This document shows, one piece after another, positions 9,014 to 18,946 of a DNA stretch of 64,000 nt; the stretch's first letter is position 1, and every line of letters starts with the position of its first letter. The stretch covers positions 124,001 through 188,000 of the forward strand of contig NZ_CAJGZN010000005.1 in the NCBI RefSeq assembly GCF_904846235.1. The letters are read 5' to 3'. The DNA is from Psychrobacter immobilis. GTDB lineage: Bacteria; Pseudomonadota; Gammaproteobacteria; Pseudomonadales; Moraxellaceae. The position numbers and the translations under genes were made by a program. The notes under the pieces are model-generated. The model was given only the letters and a program-made list of their open reading frames with translations. It was not told where the DNA came from and did no database searches.

Positions 9014-9691
9014 ATGATTACTTTGCACGGCTTTGCTGCAAGCAACTATTACAACATCGTAAAACACGCTCTTTTATATAAAGGCATCCCATTCCAAGAG
9101 GACCTTTTGTACGCTGGTAGTGATGATCTACTCACCGTCAGTCCAGTGGGTAAAGTACCTGCGATCACCATGCCGGACGGTTTTAATCTGTCGGAATCTA
9201 ACGTGATTTGTGACTTCCTTGAAGAAACGTATCCTGAAAAGCCACTATATCCTGCCGATGCAGCAAAACGCGCGTCTGTACGTCAGATTATGAAAATAGC
9301 AGAGCTATATTTTGAGCTACCAAGTCGTCGTCTAATTCCATATGTATTTTCTGGTACTCAAGCACCTAACGCAATCAAAGAGGAAGTTCGTCAAGTATTG
9401 GGCCGCGGCATTATTGCTATGAATCGCTTATGTCAATTTTCGCCTTGGATTGCAGGCGAGCAATTCACCATGGCTGATATTTACGTGCATTACGTCAATA
9501 CTATTGTCAACGCTTTTGGCGCGACTCAGCTTGAGTGGGATGTACTGGCAGAAGTGGACGGCATGAAAGAATGGAACAAAGCCATGAGTGAAACCGAGAT
9601 TGCAAAAAGTGTTCAGGCAGATAGTCAAGCAAACATGCCTGAGTTTATGCAACACGTTAAGTCTCTAATCCAAGCCGCAAACGCTAAATAA
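9014..9691 (+). CDS. glutathione S-transferase family protein
   Basis: A 225-residue cytosolic GST-fold protein. The thioredoxin-like N-terminal domain (MITLHGFAASNYYNIVKHALLYKGIPFQEDLL, then VGKVPAITMPDGFNLSESNVICDFLEE) contains the cis-Pro and the Glu-Ser pair that bind glutathione. An all-helical C-terminal domain with SPWIAGEQFTMADIYVHY follows. The gene is 127 bp upstream of an MDR dehydrogenase on the same strand and divergent from LysR, suggesting a regulated detoxification pair. Substrate unknown. Confidence 0.92.
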   Translation: MITLHGFAASNYYNIVKHALLYKGIPFQEDLLYAGSDDLLTVSPVGKVPAITMPDGFNLSESNVICDFLEETYPEKPLYPADAAKRASVRQIMKIAELYFELPSRRLIPYVFSGTQAPNAIKEEVRQVLGRGIIAMNRLCQFSPWIAGEQFTMADIYVHYVNTIVNAFGATQLEWDVLAEVDGMKEWNKAMSETEIAKSVQADSQANMPEFMQHVKSLIQAANAK

Positions 9692-9818
9692 CTTGTGGCA
9701 ATGTGGCTACTAAAAATGAGCCACATTAAGAAAATTACTAAAATTCAATAACCTAAAGAACGACCAATGCCGTAAAGGGATTGGTCTAAAAATCTAACTA
9801 TTTGCAGGAGCAAATCTT

Positions 9819-10946
9819 ATGACCGATAAAAATAAACAACTGGTTTCAACCATCAGTGATGACAACAAATTAACCCTGTCTTTAAAAGATATCGAGATGC
9901 CGCAACCCGGTGCTGACGAAATTGTCGTTCGCATGGAAGCCATGCCATTGAACCCTTCTGACTTTGGTGTGATGTTCAGCGCCGCTGATATGTCAACCGC
10001 TGTACAATCAGGCACTGATGACAACCCGATCATTACTGCTGATGTGCCTGCGAAATTCATGCCATCACTCAAAACTCGGGTAAATAAAGACACGCCTGTC
10101 GGCAATGAAGGCGCTGGTACAGTCGTCGCCGCAGGCTCATCAGAAGCCGCACAAGCACTCATGGGCAAAATGGTTGCGGTGATTGGTGGCGGTACATATC
10201 GTCAATACCACTGTGTCAATGTAAGGAGCTGCATAGAAATGCAAGACGGCACGACAGCTACCGAGGCTGCATCGTCTTTTGTAAACCCGCTCACTTCACT
10301 GGCAATGGTCGAAACCATGCGCGCTGAAGGCCACAAAGCCATCGTACATGCAGCAGCCGCTTCTAGCCTTGGTCAAATGCTAAACCGTATCTGTATGGCA
10401 GACGGTGTTGATTTGGTGAATATCGTACGTAAAGACTCGCAAGAAAAGCTATTGCGCGATATGGGCGCAAAGTATGTGGTGAACTCAAGCAGCGAGACGT
10501 TCCTTGCTGATTTGACCGCCGCGATTACTGAAACAGGCGCTACGATTTCGTTTGACCCTATCGGTGGCGGTAAGCTCACCAGCGATATTCTAAACTGTAT
10601 GGAAGCCGCTATCACTCGTGACGTAGAAGAATACAGCGTCTATGGCTCAAATACCTTTAAACAAGCTTATATTTATGGCGCCTTAGACCGTGGTCCGATC
10701 ACCTTAAACCGTAACTTTGGTTTTGCGTGGGGTGTGAATGGATTCTTATTGTTCAATGCACTTGGCAAACTTGGTAGTGAAACGGTTCAGTCCATGCGCA
10801 AACGCGTGGCAGAAGAAATCACCACTACCTTTGCGAGCAGCTATACGCATGAAGTGACGCTAGAAGAAGCGCTACAGTTAAAATCAATCGCCGCTTATGG
10901 CAAACAGGCGACTGGTGAGAAGTACTTAATCAAGCCTCAAGGCTAA
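9819..10946 (+). CDS. MDR-superfamily zinc-type alcohol dehydrogenase / quinone oxidoreductase-like protein
   Basis: A 375-residue medium-chain dehydrogenase/reductase. The GroES-like N-terminal domain reads PGADEIVVRMEAMPLNPSD and VGNEGAGTVVAAG. The nucleotide-binding domain lies around HAAAASSLGQMLNRIC, with SFDPIGGGKL further on. The catalytic-zinc Cys-His pattern of true alcohol dehydrogenases is not obvious, so an NADPH-dependent quinone or enone reductase is more likely. It follows the GST gene and may act on the same electrophiles (inference). Confidence 0.85.
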   Translation: MTDKNKQLVSTISDDNKLTLSLKDIEMPQPGADEIVVRMEAMPLNPSDFGVMFSAADMSTAVQSGTDDNPIITADVPAKFMPSLKTRVNKDTPVGNEGAGTVVAAGSSEAAQALMGKMVAVIGGGTYRQYHCVNVRSCIEMQDGTTATEAASSFVNPLTSLAMVETMRAEGHKAIVHAAAASSLGQMLNRICMADGVDLVNIVRKDSQEKLLRDMGAKYVVNSSSETFLADLTAAITETGATISFDPIGGGKLTSDILNCMEAAITRDVEEYSVYGSNTFKQAYIYGALDRGPITLNRNFGFAWGVNGFLLFNALGKLGSETVQSMRKRVAEEITTTFASSYTHEVTLEEALQLKSIAAYGKQATGEKYLIKPQG

Positions 10947-10989
10947 TGGTTGCTTGAAGCGTTACTTAAAAGCAGCTTTGCAATAATAG

Positions 10990-11020
10990 AAAAGCAGATA
11001 TCTATGATGTCTGCTTTTTT
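10990..11020 (+). terminator. intrinsic terminator after the MDR dehydrogenase
   Basis: AAAAGCAGA at 10990-10998 pairs with TCTGCTTTT beginning at 11010, and the stem runs into a T6 tract. Confidence 0.7.
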
Positions 11021-11222
11021 ATGTCTGACTAAAAGTCATCGTCACTTCGTATTTACTCACAATTTGCATAAACTTCATCAGAAAAACCATGCAATACCTA
11101 TACTCGAACAAGGCAACCAGATGCCAAAAGTAATCAATTAACATTATTACTAAACTTTTGGTTGCATCTACTCCTTATTACGCCTAGTATTTCGTCCCTT
11201 TAAATAACGCTATTTCTCAAAA

Positions 11223-11329
11223 TATAGCTGATCCAGTTTGAAAAAGAGACAAGGCAACCGAGCACAGATGTAACTGTGATACTTCAAGTGAGGTTAACAC
11301 TGTCACTCTTTTATAGAGGATTGACTATA
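11223..11329 (+). repeat. 107-bp dispersed repeat, copy 1
   Basis: Starts TATAGCTGATCCAG and ends GGATTGACTATA, so its ends are imperfect inverted repeats. It matches, in reverse orientation and at identical 107-bp length, the element at 39222-39328; the shared interior includes AGAGACAAGGCAACCGA and GTAACTGTGATACTTCAAG. It lies in the 10947-11373 gap, just before the mmuM-like gene. No coding capacity. Confidence 0.8.
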
Positions 11330-11373
11330 GAGTCTTAGTAGATGTACCTATTCACTATAAAGAGGGATTTATT

Positions 11374-12315
11374 ATGTCAATTGACGCAATCACAATTATT
11401 GACGGCGGCTTGGGTCGAGAGCTAGCCAAACGTGGCGCACCATTTCGTCAGCCTGAGTGGTCGGCGCTGGCAATGATCGAAGCGCCTGAGATCGTCCGTG
11501 ACGTGCATCGTGCTTTTATCCAAAGCGGCGCAGCGGTCATCACCACCAACAGCTATGCGCTCGTACCCTTTCATATTGGCGAAGAGCGTTTTGCCAATCA
11601 AGCGCAAGCGTTGGCTACCTCAGCAGGCGAAATGGCACGTGCCGCTATCGACATGGAAGGTAGCGATACTAAGATTGCAGGTTCAATCCCGCCGCTATTT
11701 GGCTCATACCGTGCCGACTTGTTTGACGCGGATCACGTGGAAGATATCGCCACGCCGCTTATCAAAGGTTTGAGCGAATATGTGGACTTTTGGCTCGCAG
11801 AAACCCAAAGCCTAATCGCTGAATCTGTCGCTGTTCGTGAGCTACTTAGTACGCTAGATACAGACAATAAACCGCTATGGGTAGCTTTTACTTTAGAAGA
11901 CAGTATGGATATCGATGTACCACGTCTGCGTTCAGGAGAAACCGTCGAGGAAGCTGTGGCAACGATGGCTGCTCTCGATGTCGAGGCGATACTCTTTAAC
12001 TGCTGCCAACCTGATGTCATCGAGCAAGCACTAGATGTCGCACAAACTGTACTGCAAGCAAAACAAGCGCAGCACATCAAACTTGGCGCGTATGCCAACG
12101 CCTTTCCACCACAGCCAAAAGACGCCACCGCTAATGATGGCCTCGACGAAGTGCGCGATGACCTAACCCCGCCTGCCTATCTGGTCTGGGCAAAAAAATG
12201 GCAAACCCAAGGCGCGTCACTGATCGGCGGTTGCTGCGGTATTGGCCCAGAGCATATTCAGGCATTGAGCCAGCATTTCACAAGCACTTTGACAACAGGT
12301 ACCTCGACAAAATAG
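11374..12315 (+). CDS. homocysteine S-methyltransferase family protein (MmuM-like)
   Basis: A 313-residue zinc methyltransferase that transfers a methyl group, typically from S-methylmethionine or a betaine, to homocysteine. The zinc-ligand cysteines are visible: Cys210 in FNCCQP and Cys287/Cys288 in IGGCCGIGPEHI. The N-terminus IIDGGLGRELAKRGAP is the family start. The stop is 10 bp before an amino-acid permease, so the two are co-transcribed, like E. coli mmuPM. The true methyl donor is not determined by the sequence. Confidence 0.88.
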   Translation: MSIDAITIIDGGLGRELAKRGAPFRQPEWSALAMIEAPEIVRDVHRAFIQSGAAVITTNSYALVPFHIGEERFANQAQALATSAGEMARAAIDMEGSDTKIAGSIPPLFGSYRADLFDADHVEDIATPLIKGLSEYVDFWLAETQSLIAESVAVRELLSTLDTDNKPLWVAFTLEDSMDIDVPRLRSGETVEEAVATMAALDVEAILFNCCQPDVIEQALDVAQTVLQAKQAQHIKLGAYANAFPPQPKDATANDGLDEVRDDLTPPAYLVWAKKWQTQGASLIGGCCGIGPEHIQALSQHFTSTLTTGTSTK

Positions 12316-12325
12316 AGATCGCACG

Positions 12326-13651
12326 ATGCAAAATGGACAAAAAATTGGGCTAACCATGCTCACTGCCATCGTGTTCAGCTCGATGGTCGGCGCAGGTATT
12401 TTTAGCCTACCGCAGAACATGGCCGAAGTGGCAGGCGTGAACGCCATCATTACAGCATGGATCATCACCGGCGTGGGTATTTTGTTCCTCGCGGGCTGCT
12501 TTTTGCATTTATCACGCTTAAAGCCTGAGCTGGATGGCGGTATTTATACCTATGCCAAAACAGGGTTTGGCGATTTGGCAGGCTTCTTTTCAGCATGGGG
12601 TTACTGGCTGTGTGCGACCATTGGCGTGGTCGGTTACTTGGTCGTGGCGTTTGCCGCACTGGGTAGCTTTATTGATACACCAACCAGTATTGTTTTTGGT
12701 GAAGGCAACACGCTGTGGGCACTGGTCGGTGAGTCTATCATTTTATGGCTGGTACATTATTTAGTACTGCGCGGCGTTAAGCAAGCCGCCTTTATTAACC
12801 TACTGGCAACCTTGGCAAAAAGCCTACCGCTCATTGCTTTTATTGTGTTTGCCTATTATGCCTTTGATATGCAGACCTTTAATGCTGACCGCGCAGGTAC
12901 GACGTTGGACGTGCCCTTTATGGAGCAGGTCAAAGGAACGATGCTGATCACCCTATGGGTATTTACGGGTATCGAGGGCGCGATTGTCTTATCGCAACGT
13001 GCCAAGAAACGCGCTGATATTGGCCGCGCTACTTATATCGGGGTATTGTTCGCACTGGTGTTGTATATTGCCATTACCCTGCTCTCTCTCGGGGTCATGA
13101 GCCGTGTGGATGTGGCAGCGCTTAGCAACCCATCAATGGCGGGCATCATGGCGCAGATGACGGGCGATGTGGGTAAATGGGTTATCAGTATTGGTCTTAT
13201 CATCTCGGTATTAGCATCTTACCTGAGCTGGATTCTCTACTCGGCTGAAGTACCGTTTACCGCGGCGAAGTACAATGCGTTTCCACGTATATTTACCAAG
13301 CAAAACGCACAAGGCACCCCAACGGCATCATTACTACTAACCAGTTTGACCGTGCAGCTATGCTTACTGATGATATTTTTGACCGGTAAAGGCTATAACA
13401 CCTTGGTGATTATCTCCACCTCGATGATTTTGATTCCTTACTTTTTGGTTGGGGCGTATTTGGTCAAAGTATCATTTGCACAATCAGAACGCTGGAGCAT
13501 CAAAGCCATCGGTTTGGGTGCGAGTGTCTACGGTATCTGGCTAATTTATGCTGCTGGCGTGGATAACTTGCTGTTATCCTTACTGCTCTATATCCCTGGC
13601 TTAGCGATTTTTTATTACAGCCGCTATCAATCGCGTCAGCAGTTAACATAA
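12326..13651 (+). CDS. APC-superfamily amino acid permease (arginine/ornithine antiporter-like)
   Basis: A 441-residue integral membrane protein with about 12 hydrophobic segments and the APC signature MVGAGIFSLPQNMAEVAG near residues 20-37. It resembles the basic amino acid/polyamine antiporter branch (ArcD/YdgI) more than MmuP. Its 10-bp spacing from the homocysteine methyltransferase gene suggests that it imports the methyl donor or a related amino acid (inference from context). A strong terminator follows. Confidence 0.85.
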   Translation: MQNGQKIGLTMLTAIVFSSMVGAGIFSLPQNMAEVAGVNAIITAWIITGVGILFLAGCFLHLSRLKPELDGGIYTYAKTGFGDLAGFFSAWGYWLCATIGVVGYLVVAFAALGSFIDTPTSIVFGEGNTLWALVGESIILWLVHYLVLRGVKQAAFINLLATLAKSLPLIAFIVFAYYAFDMQTFNADRAGTTLDVPFMEQVKGTMLITLWVFTGIEGAIVLSQRAKKRADIGRATYIGVLFALVLYIAITLLSLGVMSRVDVAALSNPSMAGIMAQMTGDVGKWVISIGLIISVLASYLSWILYSAEVPFTAAKYNAFPRIFTKQNAQGTPTASLLLTSLTVQLCLLMIFLTGKGYNTLVIISTSMILIPYFLVGAYLVKVSFAQSERWSIKAIGLGASVYGIWLIYAAGVDNLLLSLLLYIPGLAIFYYSRYQSRQQLT

Positions 13652-13682
13652 TCTAGCTGATCGATAGCTATTTTAATAATGT

Positions 13683-13720
13683 AAAAGGTCCAAAAAATCA
13701 TCATTTTTTGGACCTTTTTT
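13683..13720 (+). terminator. strong intrinsic terminator after the permease
   Basis: AAAAGGTCCAAAAAAT at 13683-13698 pairs with ATTTTTTGGACCTTTT at 13703-13718 with a 4-base loop, ending in a T-run. Confidence 0.88.
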
Positions 13721-13751
13721 AGTGGTGATCAAGGCTTCAGAGCAAAGCCAG

Positions 13752-13838
13752 TCATATAAACAACCGCAAATATTAAGTATTAAGTAGGGAAAACCACAAC
13801 CTCATCGCCTTCTTGCCATAGCTAAAACTTAGTCAATA
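13752..13838 (-). pseudogene. decayed 3' fragment of a glutathione S-transferase gene
   Basis: On the minus strand, 13838-13780 encodes LTKF-stop-LWQEGDEVVVFPT-stop. This matches the last 18 residues of the GST encoded at 52826-53473 (MTKFEPWQEGDEVVIFPC). Nucleotide similarity continues past the stop into downstream sequence at 13752-13779, which resembles 52798-52825. An internal stop and the lack of upstream homology show it is a remnant. Confidence 0.65.
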
Positions 13839-13945
13839 ACGCTTCAAAATCCTATAAAAAGATATATTTTATTGCCGATACTTTAATATGATCGTCTCAG
13901 GATAATCATTGGCATACTGGTAACCATCTAATATATTGTAGACTT

Positions 13946-13999
13946 TGACCGTGACCGTGACCGTGACCGTGACCGTGACCGTGACCGTGACCGTGACCG
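13946..13999. repeat. hexanucleotide microsatellite TGACCG x9
   Basis: Nine perfect tandem copies of TGACCG span 54 bases in the intergenic region upstream of the glycosyltransferase cluster. The unit is a multiple of three, so copy-number change would not shift a frame. No gene credibly spans it. Confidence 0.9.
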
Positions 14000-14629
14000 A
14001 ATAGATAAAGTTGATTTATTATGCGAGTCAACACTAACAGTCGATCCAGACTATTATCTCGTTCGCAAAAAGAATTCGTCATCAACACCAATTATCGACG
14101 CTGTCTGGAACTGGTGTGTCACTCATTTAGTACAGACTTAGCACTGGCTTTATTTAGCTAGGGCTAGCTAAGCATTAAGTTAAGCGTCAATATAAATAAT
14201 CTAATCTCAAATTGATTAACGTAATTAGCTTCTGAAACTAACTACGATTTCAGTCGTGTTTTTCTATCCTACTACAGTCGTGCTTCAACCTACTGATATA
14301 GACTTGCTTGCCTACTTTTTTGCTTCTCATTTTTTCTCCTCGTTTTATCCTTTTACTACCTACCCTAACTCAAAAATAAAACACAGTTACCTACCCCCTT
14401 CTCAATCAAAAAACACCCTATTTTTACGTGATTAAAATACTAAGTTTCTATGTCACATTACGTAGACTTACACAGTTAATTCATCATAAACAATTATCGA
14501 CTAAATTATTACTCAATTTTGTATTAGTATTCATAGGTATCAACCAGCTGATTAAGAGAGCCGTCTTTTCTTACAAGCACGCCAGCCCCTTACACGATTT
14601 TACTTGTTGTACCTGCATAAGGACCAGAC
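14000..14629. other. intergenic region before the glycosyltransferase cluster
   Basis: AT-rich and without a supported gene. A small palindrome TTAGCTAGGGCTAGCTAA lies near 14155. A plus-strand 70-codon frame at 14428-14640 overlaps the next start and has no recognisable features. Confidence 0.4.
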
Positions 14630-16141
14630 ATGACTGCTAACACACAAGAAGCTCTAACTAGCGCAGCACTCAGTTTTCAATTAATGACGCGAGCTGAGCC
14701 TCCAGAGTTAGTTATTGCCACAATAAAGTCGTTATTAGCAGTAAAAAAAGCGTGTGACGAGATATTAATTATCGATAATAATAATAAAGAGACGTCGTTA
14801 TATGAGCCGTTAGCAGCATTTTGCCAAAGTTTAGACGCTGAGTTGAATGTTCATTTTTATCACATTGATCGTGTCGAAGGATTTAAAGCGGGTGCTTTGA
14901 ACTTGGCACTTGGGTTAATGAGTCCAGACTGTAGTCACATTGTAGTGGTCGATAGTGATTACCAAGCGTTACCACATGCTAGAGCCTCTATTATGCAGGC
15001 TATCGCCCAATATCCTGAGCATACCCTACTGCAGTTTCCGCAGTTTTATCGTAATGAAGGACAGCTAGATGCGCATAGCGAGCTAAATCACTATTTTAAT
15101 CATCATTTGTATCGTCCTTTTAATCGCAATCGTGCTTTATCAACGGGTACTTACGCAGTCATTCGACGCTCAGACCTTTTGAGCATAGGAGGCTGGTCAG
15201 GCGCTTCTATCACTGAAGATGCTCAGATGGGCGTGCTTATGCATCGACAAGGTTTTCGCAGTCAGTTTGTGCCAGAAGTCATTGCCACAGGTTTACTACC
15301 TAACACACTAGATGACCTAATATGTCAACGCCGACGCTGGATCTACGGCAATATGCAAGTGCTCACGGATTACTTGTCAGTCCCGTACAACTCTCCAGTT
15401 CAACATATCTCGCAATCTAAAAGTATGAGAGAACGTCTAGCCTATATACGCGCTCATCTGTCTCAGCTGAGTGCTTGGGTAAATTTCACAGGGTTCTTTA
15501 TCCTTTTGCATATCTGCTCATTACTGGTAATGGTTGATATGCTTTTAGTAAATAACGCTAACGTGTCGATGCTTACCTCTCTATATGTGGTTTATACAGG
15601 CTATGCATTTTTTATCCTTAGACGGTTGTGGGCTTATTGCCGTGATCAATCGCCTCTCAATCAACAAGTAGATGAAAACCATCAACCACGTTTTGGTAGA
15701 AAAATACGTGCATGGTTGATGCACTTAAACTTTTGGGAGATTGGTGCCTTATCATGGCTTCCGGTGCTATGGGGACGAGAAAAACCTTTTGTCTGTACGC
15801 CAAAACAAAACTATATCCAAAGTCGTCAGTCATTATTCCTTAAGAATATAGCAGCGTTACCAAAACTGCTGTTGGTGCTAAATATCATTACAGCTCTAGT
15901 TGTAGCACCGTTTTCACCGTTCTATTCGCCAGTATTATTTATGTGTGCAGCGGCAGTTTGTATTCTCAAACTAAGCGCAGCCAAAGTAGCAATGGATAAT
16001 TTCTCTGATGCTCGAGCAGACATACCAAGTATGAGTAAGGTTCTAAAACAGACTTTAAAGGTAGCCCATGAAAAAAAGACGACTATCACGACATCTTATG
16101 CGACATCTTTATTTAAAGATAAAAAAACCATCGATTCATAA
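14630..16141 (+). CDS. family 2 glycosyltransferase, membrane-bound, cellulose-synthase-like
   Basis: A 503-residue inverting GT2 enzyme. The GT-A domain shows the nucleotide-sugar motifs VVVDSDYQALP (DxD), STGTYAVIRR, the base motif TEDAQMG (TED), and QRRRW at 233-237 (the QxxRW motif of processive synthases). At least four hydrophobic segments follow from about residue 280 to 450. AAGGACC lies just upstream of the ATG. It opens a run of four same-strand glycosyltransferases. The product may be a surface polysaccharide or glycolipid; substrate unknown. Confidence 0.88.
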   Translation: MTANTQEALTSAALSFQLMTRAEPPELVIATIKSLLAVKKACDEILIIDNNNKETSLYEPLAAFCQSLDAELNVHFYHIDRVEGFKAGALNLALGLMSPDCSHIVVVDSDYQALPHARASIMQAIAQYPEHTLLQFPQFYRNEGQLDAHSELNHYFNHHLYRPFNRNRALSTGTYAVIRRSDLLSIGGWSGASITEDAQMGVLMHRQGFRSQFVPEVIATGLLPNTLDDLICQRRRWIYGNMQVLTDYLSVPYNSPVQHISQSKSMRERLAYIRAHLSQLSAWVNFTGFFILLHICSLLVMVDMLLVNNANVSMLTSLYVVYTGYAFFILRRLWAYCRDQSPLNQQVDENHQPRFGRKIRAWLMHLNFWEIGALSWLPVLWGREKPFVCTPKQNYIQSRQSLFLKNIAALPKLLLVLNIITALVVAPFSPFYSPVLFMCAAAVCILKLSAAKVAMDNFSDARADIPSMSKVLKQTLKVAHEKKTTITTSYATSLFKDKKTIDS

Positions 16142-16331
16142 AATTCAGTACTTATAAAATTAGTGCTTATAGGCATATCGATTCGTACAAACTTGCGATT
16201 TATATAAGCCAATTTTGAAACAAGGTCATTCTATTGTCTTTTATCGTTTCTATACTAGGTCCCCTATACAACACTCTACTAACCAAAACGCTTATAACCA
16301 TGATGCTTATAACTATAAAGGTCTTAAAAAC

Positions 16332-17645
16332 ATGATTAGGTCTTCGAATTCACCGCTACGTATTGCCATTATTGCGCATTCACTGTACCCCATTGCCCAG
16401 CCTTATGCAGGTGGTCTAGAAATGATTACCCAATTGATTTGTGATGAATTGGTGGCACAAGGTCATGAGGTATTGCTTTACGCTCATAAAGATAGCGAGA
16501 CGAAGGCAACATTAGTTCCATTATTGACTCGTCATGAGTTTAACAAGATGGTCTATGATAATGAGCATGAAACGGTCGCCATGGGCCGTGAAGAGATGTA
16601 TCAATATCTCACCTATCAGATAGCCTTACGAGATATTATCGAACGTGATGAGCGCGGTGAGATTGATATCGTACATAACCATAGTTTGCATCATATTCCG
16701 ATGATGACAGGCCAAGCGTTTGGCGAAAGATTTTTTACCACTTTTCATACACCTATTTTTCCACAGTTACGTTTGGCGCTTTTAACACTGCGCTCTGGTA
16801 CAACCACTCAATTTACAGCGATTAGTAAGCACCAACAGCAGTTATTCGCTGAGTTTGTCCCTTCACAAGTGGTGTATAACGGCATCGATGTCGAATCCTT
16901 TATTGCCAATACAGAATCGCTTAATAATACTAATGGTAGCGATGACGAGGTATATTTTTGGTATGGACGTATTTGCCCTGAAAAAGGCACTCATTTAGCC
17001 ATGCGGTACTGCATGGAAGCTGGAAAAAAACTTATCATTGCAGGACCTAAAAGCAACGAAGACTACTTCAATCAAAAAGTAGCCCCTTTATTATTTAAAG
17101 ACAGTAAGAGTGGCGATGACAAACTATTCAGTTACGTAGGTCATGTCACCAAGGGCGAGATTAACAATTACTTGTGCCAAGCAACTGCCATGCTATTTAC
17201 CAGTACTTGGGACGAGCCATACGGATTGACCTTAGCTGAGAGTCTGGCATGTGGCACACCAGTCATTGGTTTCGATGCTGGAGCCAGTGCAGAAATTATT
17301 ACTCCAGAGACAGGAGTCATCGTACCTAAAAAAGACAAAGCCGCCTTTATCAATGGTTTTTCTACGATTAAAAACATATCACGCCAAGCCTGCCGTGACC
17401 GTGCTTTACAGTTTTGTTCAGTATCGGCCATGGTAGACGGCTATCTGGCATTGTATAAAGCAGCGTTAAAAAATAGAACGGTGTTGATAGAAGACAATTC
17501 AGAAAGCTACCTCAACAGTATTAACAGTATCAACAGCTATGAGCTGTCTGATTTAACAAAAGACTCCCTTCGTTTTTTTAATCAAGCCATTCAAGCACCA
17601 GTTGAAACTGAGAATAATCTTGTTAGCTTGTCTGAGGGATCGTAA
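16332..17645 (+). CDS. family 4 glycosyltransferase (GT-B fold)
   Basis: A retaining GT4-type enzyme of about 437 residues. The N-terminal domain has AIIAHSLYPIAQPYAGGLEMI and the C-terminal domain has WYGRICPEKGTHLAM and EPYGLTLAESLACGTPVIGFDAG, the EX7E signature. The open frame begins at a TTG at 16215, but the ATG at 16332 is chosen because the preceding 39 residues are low-complexity and the family begins near LRIAIIAHS. The stop is two bases before the next ATG, so translation is probably coupled. Confidence 0.88.
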   Translation: MIRSSNSPLRIAIIAHSLYPIAQPYAGGLEMITQLICDELVAQGHEVLLYAHKDSETKATLVPLLTRHEFNKMVYDNEHETVAMGREEMYQYLTYQIALRDIIERDERGEIDIVHNHSLHHIPMMTGQAFGERFFTTFHTPIFPQLRLALLTLRSGTTTQFTAISKHQQQLFAEFVPSQVVYNGIDVESFIANTESLNNTNGSDDEVYFWYGRICPEKGTHLAMRYCMEAGKKLIIAGPKSNEDYFNQKVAPLLFKDSKSGDDKLFSYVGHVTKGEINNYLCQATAMLFTSTWDEPYGLTLAESLACGTPVIGFDAGASAEIITPETGVIVPKKDKAAFINGFSTIKNISRQACRDRALQFCSVSAMVDGYLALYKAALKNRTVLIEDNSESYLNSINSINSYELSDLTKDSLRFFNQAIQAPVETENNLVSLSEGS

Positions 17646-17647
17646 CG

Positions 17648-18946
17648 ATGCGTATCGGATATTATGCTCATCATCATGGCTCAGGACATTGCCGACAGGC
17701 AGACAAACTGGCTGCATTGCTGCCTAATGATACAAGAGCACAATTAACGGTATTTACGAGCTTAGATATAGCTAGCTATCGTTTTACCGCTATTGATGAA
17801 CAACAAATCGTACGTTTAAATGCAGAAGATGAACGCCCGGATGACATACTAGCAGGTCGTGCAGGAGAATATTGGCAACCAGCCAGCCTACACTACTCGC
17901 CCGTAGGCAATGGTGACATTCAAAAACGCAGTCACCAAATACTAGACACTATCTTTCAATGTAAGATCGATCTAATGATTATCGATGTCAGCGTTGAGGT
18001 GGCAATGCTCTGCCGTGCGGCAAGCATTCCTTATCTTTACGTTAGGCTTCCGGGCATTCGCGATGATGCGCCACATTTGGGTGCATTTTCTGGCGCGCTT
18101 GCCTTACTGGCGCCTTATCCTAAAGTGTTAGAGTCTGCCCATACATCTGAATGGGTCTGTGACAAAACGCTCTATCTTAACTTTATCTACTCTCAAAAAG
18201 CTGAGCCATATACTTATGAAAACTTTATAGATATTTTGGCAAAATTGAGCGTGGATAATGAAACTTCTGATCTTAAGTCTACAAACCTACTATCTATCGA
18301 GGCTAAATTAATAGACAAGTCCGAAACTACAACACCTATTATCACCGTTATTAAAGGCTATGGTGGACATAAAGCGATTGACGAAAAATTACCGGAATTG
18401 CGCTCACTGCTACCCAATGCATTAATTGTCTCTCTCGGGCCTATAGACGATGACAAACGATGTTATGTCGATATCTCAGCTGAGGTAGATGACGTCACAC
18501 CATTTATTTGTCATAGCGATTATCTAATGATGGCTTGTGGCCTAAACGCTGTTGCGCAAGCGTATCATTATGATACGCCGCTCATAGTAGTGCCTGATGA
18601 CAGACCACATAATGAACAAGCCGTCATGGCTGAAGCGTTAGTCGCTCAAAATAAAGCGCTAAATTGGCAGCAGTTTAAAACCTTAATGCGCGTCAATGAT
18701 GATCAACCTGAATCTATTGCCCAAACCATTCATGGCCGAAATAAACCACACCCCACTACTTCAGTTGATAGCATTGAAAAAAATAACAGTGAGGAAGATA
18801 GCAGCGAGGAAACCAACATAGCTATGCTAACAGCTGCTCAAGCGTTTATGCATAGCACCACTGATTATCCTACAACTAAGCTTTGGTTTGAAAACTGGTT
18901 ACTCCCTCGACTCAACTTAACACCCGAATCAACAATTAAATACTGA
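17648..18946 (+). CDS. MurG/GT28-like glycosyltransferase
   Basis: A 432-residue GT-B protein beginning MRIGYYAHHHGSGHCRQA, the glycine/histidine-rich loop of GT28-type and related transferases. The C-terminal part has MACGLNAVAQAYHYDTPLIVVPDDRPHNEQ, the donor-binding region. A low-complexity acidic insert (near SEEDSSEE) lies at about residue 380. Translationally coupled to the GT4 gene. The specific reaction is unknown. Confidence 0.8.
   Translation: MRIGYYAHHHGSGHCRQADKLAALLPNDTRAQLTVFTSLDIASYRFTAIDEQQIVRLNAEDERPDDILAGRAGEYWQPASLHYSPVGNGDIQKRSHQILDTIFQCKIDLMIIDVSVEVAMLCRAASIPYLYVRLPGIRDDAPHLGAFSGALALLAPYPKVLESAHTSEWVCDKTLYLNFIYSQKAEPYTYENFIDILAKLSVDNETSDLKSTNLLSIEAKLIDKSETTTPIITVIKGYGGHKAIDEKLPELRSLLPNALIVSLGPIDDDKRCYVDISAEVDDVTPFICHSDYLMMACGLNAVAQAYHYDTPLIVVPDDRPHNEQAVMAEALVAQNKALNWQQFKTLMRVNDDQPESIAQTIHGRNKPHPTTSVDSIEKNNSEEDSSEETNIAMLTAAQAFMHSTTDYPTTKLWFENWLLPRLNLTPESTIKY

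Noticed and set aside
13906..14091. Minus-strand frame encoding a (HG)n repeat protein
   Set aside because: The repeat comes only from the TGACCG microsatellite; there is no ribosome-binding site and the flanking residues look non-coding.
14428..14640. 70-codon plus-strand frame before the first glycosyltransferase
   Set aside because: Overlaps the better-supported start at 14630 and has no domain or ribosome-binding site.
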